Shown here piece after piece: positions 60,309 through 64,000 of a DNA stretch of 64,000 nucleotides. The notes beneath the pieces are model-generated. The model saw only the letters and a list, made by a program, of their open reading frames with translations. It had not been told where the DNA came from and ran no database searches. Source of the stretch: Desulfobacter curvatus DSM 3379. Its GTDB lineage: Bacteria; Desulfobacterota; Desulfobacteria; Desulfobacterales; Desulfobacteraceae. A program made the translations under genes and the position numbers. How positions within the stretch are numbered: the first letter of the stretch is position 1; every line of letters starts with the position of its first letter. The stretch spans positions 109,059 through 173,058 of the forward strand of contig NZ_KB892900.1 of NCBI RefSeq assembly GCF_000373985.1, in the 5' to 3' direction.

Positions 60309-60655
60309 TTTACTTCTCCATTAATTAATTGGTTAAATAATGACAAAAAATAATGCAAGTGGTGTTCCATTTGTGATAAAATTTTATATTAAATTAAAAA
60401 CCATCCGGTTTTTTTATATGTTCGAAGCGTTACTGTAAAAAATGTTCTTTTTTAGTACCTTTTAAACGGCAATAGTCGCTTGAAAATATAACTTGACATT
60501 GTTTTGCCGTCGATGATACCCGTATCTCGAATAAGGACATGGTCTGATCTGAATTATCGATACCCTAGGTCGACCCACAATAATGTATGAAAGTGATGCA
60601 ATAATCTATTGTAGCTTTCATTTGAAACGGATAAATACAAAAAGGAGACTTTGAT
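60309..60655. other. 347-nt intergenic region with modA promoter candidates
   Basis: Divergent region between the Nif11-like gene and modA. TTGACA at 60493-60498 is a good -35 but its -10 (GATACC, 60515-60520) is weak. No canonical ModE palindrome or molybdenum-cofactor riboswitch was recognised. Confidence 0.4.
60587..60621 (+). promoter_or_regulatory. Interrupted hairpin in the modA leader
   Basis: ATGAAAG (60587-60593) pairs with CTTTCAT (60615-60621) and CAATA (60599-60603) with TATTG (60607-60611), with an internal bulge. It lies about 35 nt upstream of the modA start and could be a protein site or RNA element controlling molybdate uptake. Confidence 0.35.
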
Positions 60656-61411
60656 ATGAAGAAGATACGTGTATTAAACATTTTTGTTATTTTTATGTTG
60701 CTGGTGTTCAGTGCCCAGGCTCAGGCAGGACAGGTTCGTGTTTCAGTGGCAAAGAGCATGAGCAACCTGTGCAGCAATTTGATAGTAAAGTTCCAGGAGC
60801 AGCATCCGGACGTTAAGATTGTTCCCAATTTTGCGTCATCCGGTGCCTTGGCAAAGCAAATAGAGCAGGGGGCGCCTGCAGATATTTATGTTTCTGCCAA
60901 TCCCAAGTGGATGACGCATTTGGTTGAAAAGGGTAAGATTAAGACTGATACCAAAAAAATATTTGCCCACAATGCGTTGGTTTTTGTGGGCAAACCAAGT
61001 ACAGATGCCCATGCCATGGGCGATTTGCAGAAGTTGACGCGTGTTGCATTGGGCAGCCCCACCAGTGTACCGGCCGGTCAGTATGCAAAGCAGGCGATGG
61101 ATAACGTGGGAATATATGATGAAATGCTCAAGAAAGGGCAATTGGTTATGGCAAAGGATGTCCGCCAGGCGCTGATCTATGCTGATCGGGGGGAGACTGA
61201 TGGCGCTTTTGTTTATAAAACTGATGCGATGCTCGCCGTCAGTGCTAAAATTCTGTTTGAAGTGCCTCTGGATCTTTATAATCAAGTAACCTATCCGGTT
61301 GCAATGACAAAGGAAAGCGACGGGAATGCAGATGCCAAGCTTTTCTATGACTATATTATTTCTGAAGCGGCCCATCCGGAAATGACTCGTCTTGGTTTTA
61401 CGCTGCCCTGA
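60656..61411 (+). CDS. modA: Molybdate ABC transporter substrate-binding protein
   Basis: Periplasmic oxyanion-binding protein with signal peptide (residues 1-23, ending AQAQAG). Family pattern: VSVAKSMSNLCSNLI at the N-terminus, NFASSGALAKQIEQGAPADIY split over ~57-77, VPAGQYAKQAM near 140 and DGAFVYKTDA near 182. It may bind tungstate as well; the sequence does not decide. AAAGGAG precedes the ATG. Directly followed by modB and modC. Confidence 0.93.
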   Translation: MKKIRVLNIFVIFMLLVFSAQAQAGQVRVSVAKSMSNLCSNLIVKFQEQHPDVKIVPNFASSGALAKQIEQGAPADIYVSANPKWMTHLVEKGKIKTDTKKIFAHNALVFVGKPSTDAHAMGDLQKLTRVALGSPTSVPAGQYAKQAMDNVGIYDEMLKKGQLVMAKDVRQALIYADRGETDGAFVYKTDAMLAVSAKILFEVPLDLYNQVTYPVAMTKESDGNADAKLFYDYIISEAAHPEMTRLGFTLP

Positions 61412-61420
61412 TATTTGATC

Positions 61421-62119
61421 ATGGTAAATGAAATTGCAATATTGTCATTGTCGCCCCAGGATATATCCGCCGTTGTGCTTTCCCTGAAGGTCGCCTGTTC
61501 GGCGACCTTGATTTCCACCCCCTTTGGCATTGCTTGTGGTTACTTTCTTGCCTTTGGCAAAACCAGAGGCAAGTCGTTGGTGGAAGGGATTATCAGTCTG
61601 CCGCTGGTTCTGCCGCCGGTGGTGGTCGGATATCTGCTGCTGCTCTCCTTCGGGTCCAACGGTATCATTGGTAAGTTTTTGAAACTTTTGGGTGTCCAGG
61701 TGGTTTTTTCCCTTACCGGTGCGGTCATTGCCTCGGCGGTTGTCGGGTTCCCCCTGATGGTCCGTTCGATCCGTATTGGTATGGAGGCGATGGATCGATC
61801 CTATATTTCAGTATCACGAACCCTTGGGGCGGGATGGTGGGACAGTTTTTTTACCATTGTCCTGCCTTTGAGCGGTCGTGCGATTTTTGCCGGGATGTCA
61901 TTGATGTTTGCCAGAAACCTTGGTGAGTTCGGGGCAACCGTTATTCTTGCCGGAAATATCCCGGGGGTGACGCAGACGATACCCCTGGCAATCTATGAAT
62001 ATACCTCTGTTCCGGGTGGTGACCGGATGGCGCTGACGCTTTGTCTGGTCTCCATCAGCCTCTCTTTTGCCATCCTTCTCGTCAGTGAGGGAATAAATCG
62101 TTGGTTCAGGAGAGGGTAG
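61421..62119 (+). CDS. modB: Molybdate ABC transporter permease
   Basis: Inner-membrane permease with five predicted helices. The BPD-transport EAA loop reads DRSYISVSRTLGAGWWDSFFTIVLP (key residues S, T, G and P) near residue 125-150, and SLPLVLPPVVVGYLLL near 64-79 is typical of ModB. Start taken at ATG 61421 (a TTG at 61415 is possible), 10 nt after modA; no good ribosome-binding site, so coupling is likely. It overlaps the widest modC reading frame by 19 nt. Confidence 0.92.
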   Translation: MVNEIAILSLSPQDISAVVLSLKVACSATLISTPFGIACGYFLAFGKTRGKSLVEGIISLPLVLPPVVVGYLLLLSFGSNGIIGKFLKLLGVQVVFSLTGAVIASAVVGFPLMVRSIRIGMEAMDRSYISVSRTLGAGWWDSFFTIVLPLSGRAIFAGMSLMFARNLGEFGATVILAGNIPGVTQTIPLAIYEYTSVPGGDRMALTLCLVSISLSFAILLVSEGINRWFRRG

Positions 62120-62121
62120 TA

Positions 62122-63177
62122 TTGCAGTTAGACGTGGAGTTAAAAAAAAGTTTCAAGGATTTTACCCTTGATGTTGCATTTAGCCTGTCCTCATCAAGGA
62201 CGGGAATTTTCGGTCCGTCAGGGAGCGGGAAATCAACGATTATGAATTTGCTGTCCGGTCTGGAACTACCGGACAGTGGGTTTATCCGATTGGATGATAC
62301 CGTTCTTTTTGATGCAAAGAAAAAAATTAATTTGAAGCCGGATCAGCGCAATGTTGGTGTTGTGTTTCAGCATGCCCATCTTTTCCCTCATATGAGCGTT
62401 AAAAGAAATCTTTTCTATGGCTATAAACGAACCAGGCCGGAATATCGGCAGATTGATCCTGATGGCCTTTTTAAGGTTCTCGGTATCACACGGCTTTTGT
62501 CACGAGATGTTTCCACACTGTCAGGCGGAGAACGGCAGCGCATCGCTCTGGCAAGGACGGTTTTGTCAAATCCCCGGCTTATTTTGATGGATGAGCCGCT
62601 TTCGGCTTTGGATGAGGGGCATAAATTTCAAATTATTCCGTATTTGAAAAATGTTTTCAACCATTACGGTATTCCCATGATTTTTATCAGCCATTCGGTA
62701 CTGGAAATGCGGATGATGACCGATGAGGTCCTGGTGATCGAAGAGGGGCGTATTCAGCAGCACAGTGCGGCCGAAGAACTGGTAAAAAAATCATGGGGCA
62801 GTGGTCTTGAAAGTTATATCAATCTGATCCATCTTGGTAGCGCATCACCCTATAAAGATTTGTTTCGTTATAAATGGGGCGACACCAGTTTCATTCTTAC
62901 TGAACCGGCAAAAGGCGAAGAAAATCTTTTTGAACTGGATTCACGGGACATTCTTCTTTTCAAGCGGCATCCGGAGGCAACAAGTGCCAGAAATCTTTTG
63001 GAATGTACTGTGACGGATATTTATGGCAGCGGAAATCGCGTGCGTGTGGAGCTTGCTTGTGGTAATGAACATCTGATTGCCCAGATCGTCCCGGAATCAG
63101 TACATGAGTTGGGGATCGAAAAAGGGACAATGGTGGTGGCAGCAATAAAAGCATCAGCGTTTAAGAAAATATTCTAG
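62122..63177 (+). CDS. modC: Molybdate ABC transporter ATP-binding protein
   Basis: Start taken as TTG 62122 with GGAGAGGG 5 nt upstream; the same frame is open to a TTG at 62101. ABC ATPase motifs: Walker A FGPSGSGKST near residue 30, Q-loop VFQHAHLFPH near 75, signature LSGGERQRIALAR near 133, Walker B LILMDEPLSALDE near 153 and His in FISHS near 188. The C-terminal ~65 residues resemble a molybdate-binding TOBE/Mop domain (ECTVTDIYGSGNRVRVELAC). A GNAT gene follows after 7 nt. Confidence 0.93.
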   Translation: MQLDVELKKSFKDFTLDVAFSLSSSRTGIFGPSGSGKSTIMNLLSGLELPDSGFIRLDDTVLFDAKKKINLKPDQRNVGVVFQHAHLFPHMSVKRNLFYGYKRTRPEYRQIDPDGLFKVLGITRLLSRDVSTLSGGERQRIALARTVLSNPRLILMDEPLSALDEGHKFQIIPYLKNVFNHYGIPMIFISHSVLEMRMMTDEVLVIEEGRIQQHSAAEELVKKSWGSGLESYINLIHLGSASPYKDLFRYKWGDTSFILTEPAKGEENLFELDSRDILLFKRHPEATSARNLLECTVTDIYGSGNRVRVELACGNEHLIAQIVPESVHELGIEKGTMVVAAIKASAFKKIF

Positions 63178-63184
63178 GGAAATT

Positions 63185-63640
63185 ATGGAAATTATCATTA
63201 AAGACGCACGTCCTGTTGATATTGATCATATGTTGCCTCTGCTGGCCCGGCAGCTTGCAACACAACAGGAATTTAAATTCAATCCCCAGATCCAGGCCCG
63301 AGGGATGCGGCTGTTGCTGGACGGGTGCGGAAAGCACAGGACCGTGAAGGTTGCGTGGATGAATGATGTAATTGTTGGAATGTGCACTGCCCAGGCGCAA
63401 ATTTCAATGGTTCAGGGTAATGTTAATGCCGTGGTGAATGATCTGATTGTGGATCATGCATGCAGAAAGAAAGACGTTGCAACACTTCTGCTGTCAGCCG
63501 TTGAAAGCTGGGCCGTAAATAAAGGGATAAAATCCATTTCCCTGCTTGCAGAAAAAGATGATCGGGACAGTCTCGATTTTTACAGTAAAAAAGCGTGGAA
63601 CCGAACCTCGTTGATCTGTCTGGTTAAGTCGCTGAATTGA
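63185..63640 (+). CDS. GNAT-family N-acetyltransferase
   Basis: 151 residues with the GNAT fold: a WMNDVIVGMCTAQ strand pair near 60-72, then NDLIVDHACRKKDVATLLL near 86-105, the acetyl-CoA site. The usual R/Q-x-x-G-x-G/A reads RKKDVA, so the first conserved Gly is Asp, which may weaken cofactor binding. It ends with the common DFYSKKAW motif. It starts 7 nt after modC, so it is probably in the mod operon. Substrate unknown. Confidence 0.8.
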   Translation: MEIIIKDARPVDIDHMLPLLARQLATQQEFKFNPQIQARGMRLLLDGCGKHRTVKVAWMNDVIVGMCTAQAQISMVQGNVNAVVNDLIVDHACRKKDVATLLLSAVESWAVNKGIKSISLLAEKDDRDSLDFYSKKAWNRTSLICLVKSLN

Positions 63641-64000
63641 TAGATGTTTCCGTGAGAAATGCGAACACATATTCGGTGCAAAATGCTGTGGCATTAATCT
63701 TTCCGTACTCCTTAAATAGAAAAATATCCTCACGTATTCGTTCGTAGAAAAATAGGCTCAAAATAAAAAATTACATTTTCGTTCTCGTTAAGTCTGATCT
63801 CCGCCAGAAGGCAAGATTTGCTGGTAATCTGTCCATTCTTATTAAAGTTTCATAAAAAAAATTCCACTTTTTCTACGCAATAAAATATCCTTCTGAATAA
63901 TAATTTATTCAAAAACATTAAATTACATATTTGAATCTAAATATATTTCATTTTTGTGTTATATGTGTCTTTTTTGATTTTGATCAGCACGAGCAAAAAA
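63641..64000. other. AT-rich 360-nt end of the window
   Basis: No supported gene. An AT-rich inverted repeat TGAATAATAATTTATTCA lies near 63894-63911; it lacks a clear terminator tail. The upstream region of the next gene is probably outside the window. Confidence 0.5.

Noticed and set aside
1..64000. tRNA, rRNA, phage integrase or intact insertion sequence
   Set aside because: No cloverleaf-like sequence, ribosomal RNA stretch, integrase or transposase protein could be recognised by reading; a covariance-model scan was not possible here.

Overview
The window looks like a chromosomal segment of a strictly anaerobic Desulfobacterota bacterium, most likely a sulfate reducer of the Desulfobacterales (inference). 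The pointers are butyryl-CoA beta-oxidation genes, a soluble periplasmic [NiFe] hydrogenase with Cys-only nickel ligation, LL-diaminopimelate aminotransferase, an archaeal-type glutamate synthase split into parts, MoeA fused to a periplasmic-binding-protein-like domain, and a PEP-CTERM exported protein. No rRNA, tRNA, CRISPR array, intact insertion sequence or phage gene was recognised.

Layout. 1-5.4 kb: CoA-transferase (5' end outside the window), acyl-CoA dehydrogenase, thiolase and 3-hydroxybutyryl-CoA dehydrogenase; the matching crotonase sits apart at 11.5 kb. 6.0-9.3 kb: [NiFe] hydrogenase small and large subunits and their maturation protease. 9.4-13.3 kb: metallo-beta-lactamase-fold protein, TauE/SafE permease, crotonase, potassium channel. 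13.4-13.8 kb: a probable decayed gene.

14.0-38.2 kb is the accessory and most unusual part. It holds a co-directional set (YdjY-like secreted protein, 82-residue unknown, cupin, EboB-like TatD-fold hydrolase, histidine kinase, NtrC-type regulator with a degenerate GAFTGA loop), a convergent inositol-phosphate-synthase-family gene, a PEP-CTERM protein, a 2884-residue exported protein (FG-GAP, PKD, nested beta-sandwich, alpha/alpha-toroid, SpaA-like and dockerin-like modules) preceded by an STN-PDZ protein, a secreted alpha/alpha-toroid protein, and an opposing operon of a second toroid paralogue, two TIM-barrel enzymes, a UbiA prenyltransferase and an alkaline-phosphatase-superfamily enzyme. 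The UbiA, phosphatase-like, TIM-barrel and TatD proteins resemble parts of the ebo (EDB) cluster, known for moving scytonemin precursors to the periplasm in cyanobacteria. Here EboA and EboD are missing from the window, an inositol-phosphate synthase is present, and three exported toroid-domain proteins are interleaved. I infer a locus that makes or exports a cyclitol- or isoprenoid-linked envelope product. Two of its exported proteins have 9-10 nt poly-G runs at the ribosome-binding site, which could make expression phase-variable.

38.4-51.2 kb is mainly housekeeping: VTT-domain membrane protein; UppP, phosphohexomutase, UvrD-like helicase and MFS transporter in one operon; a vWA-OmpA lipoprotein; a cysteine-poor DksA-like protein; and the operon dapL, moeA, moeA-PBP. 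51.4-64.0 kb: double-Cache chemoreceptor, PlsC-like acyltransferase, a three-gene glutamate synthase, an orphan Nif11-type peptide, molybdate transporter modABC and a GNAT protein. At least five copies of an unnamed interspersed repeat of about 50-75 nt lie between genes from 13.3 to 60.1 kb.
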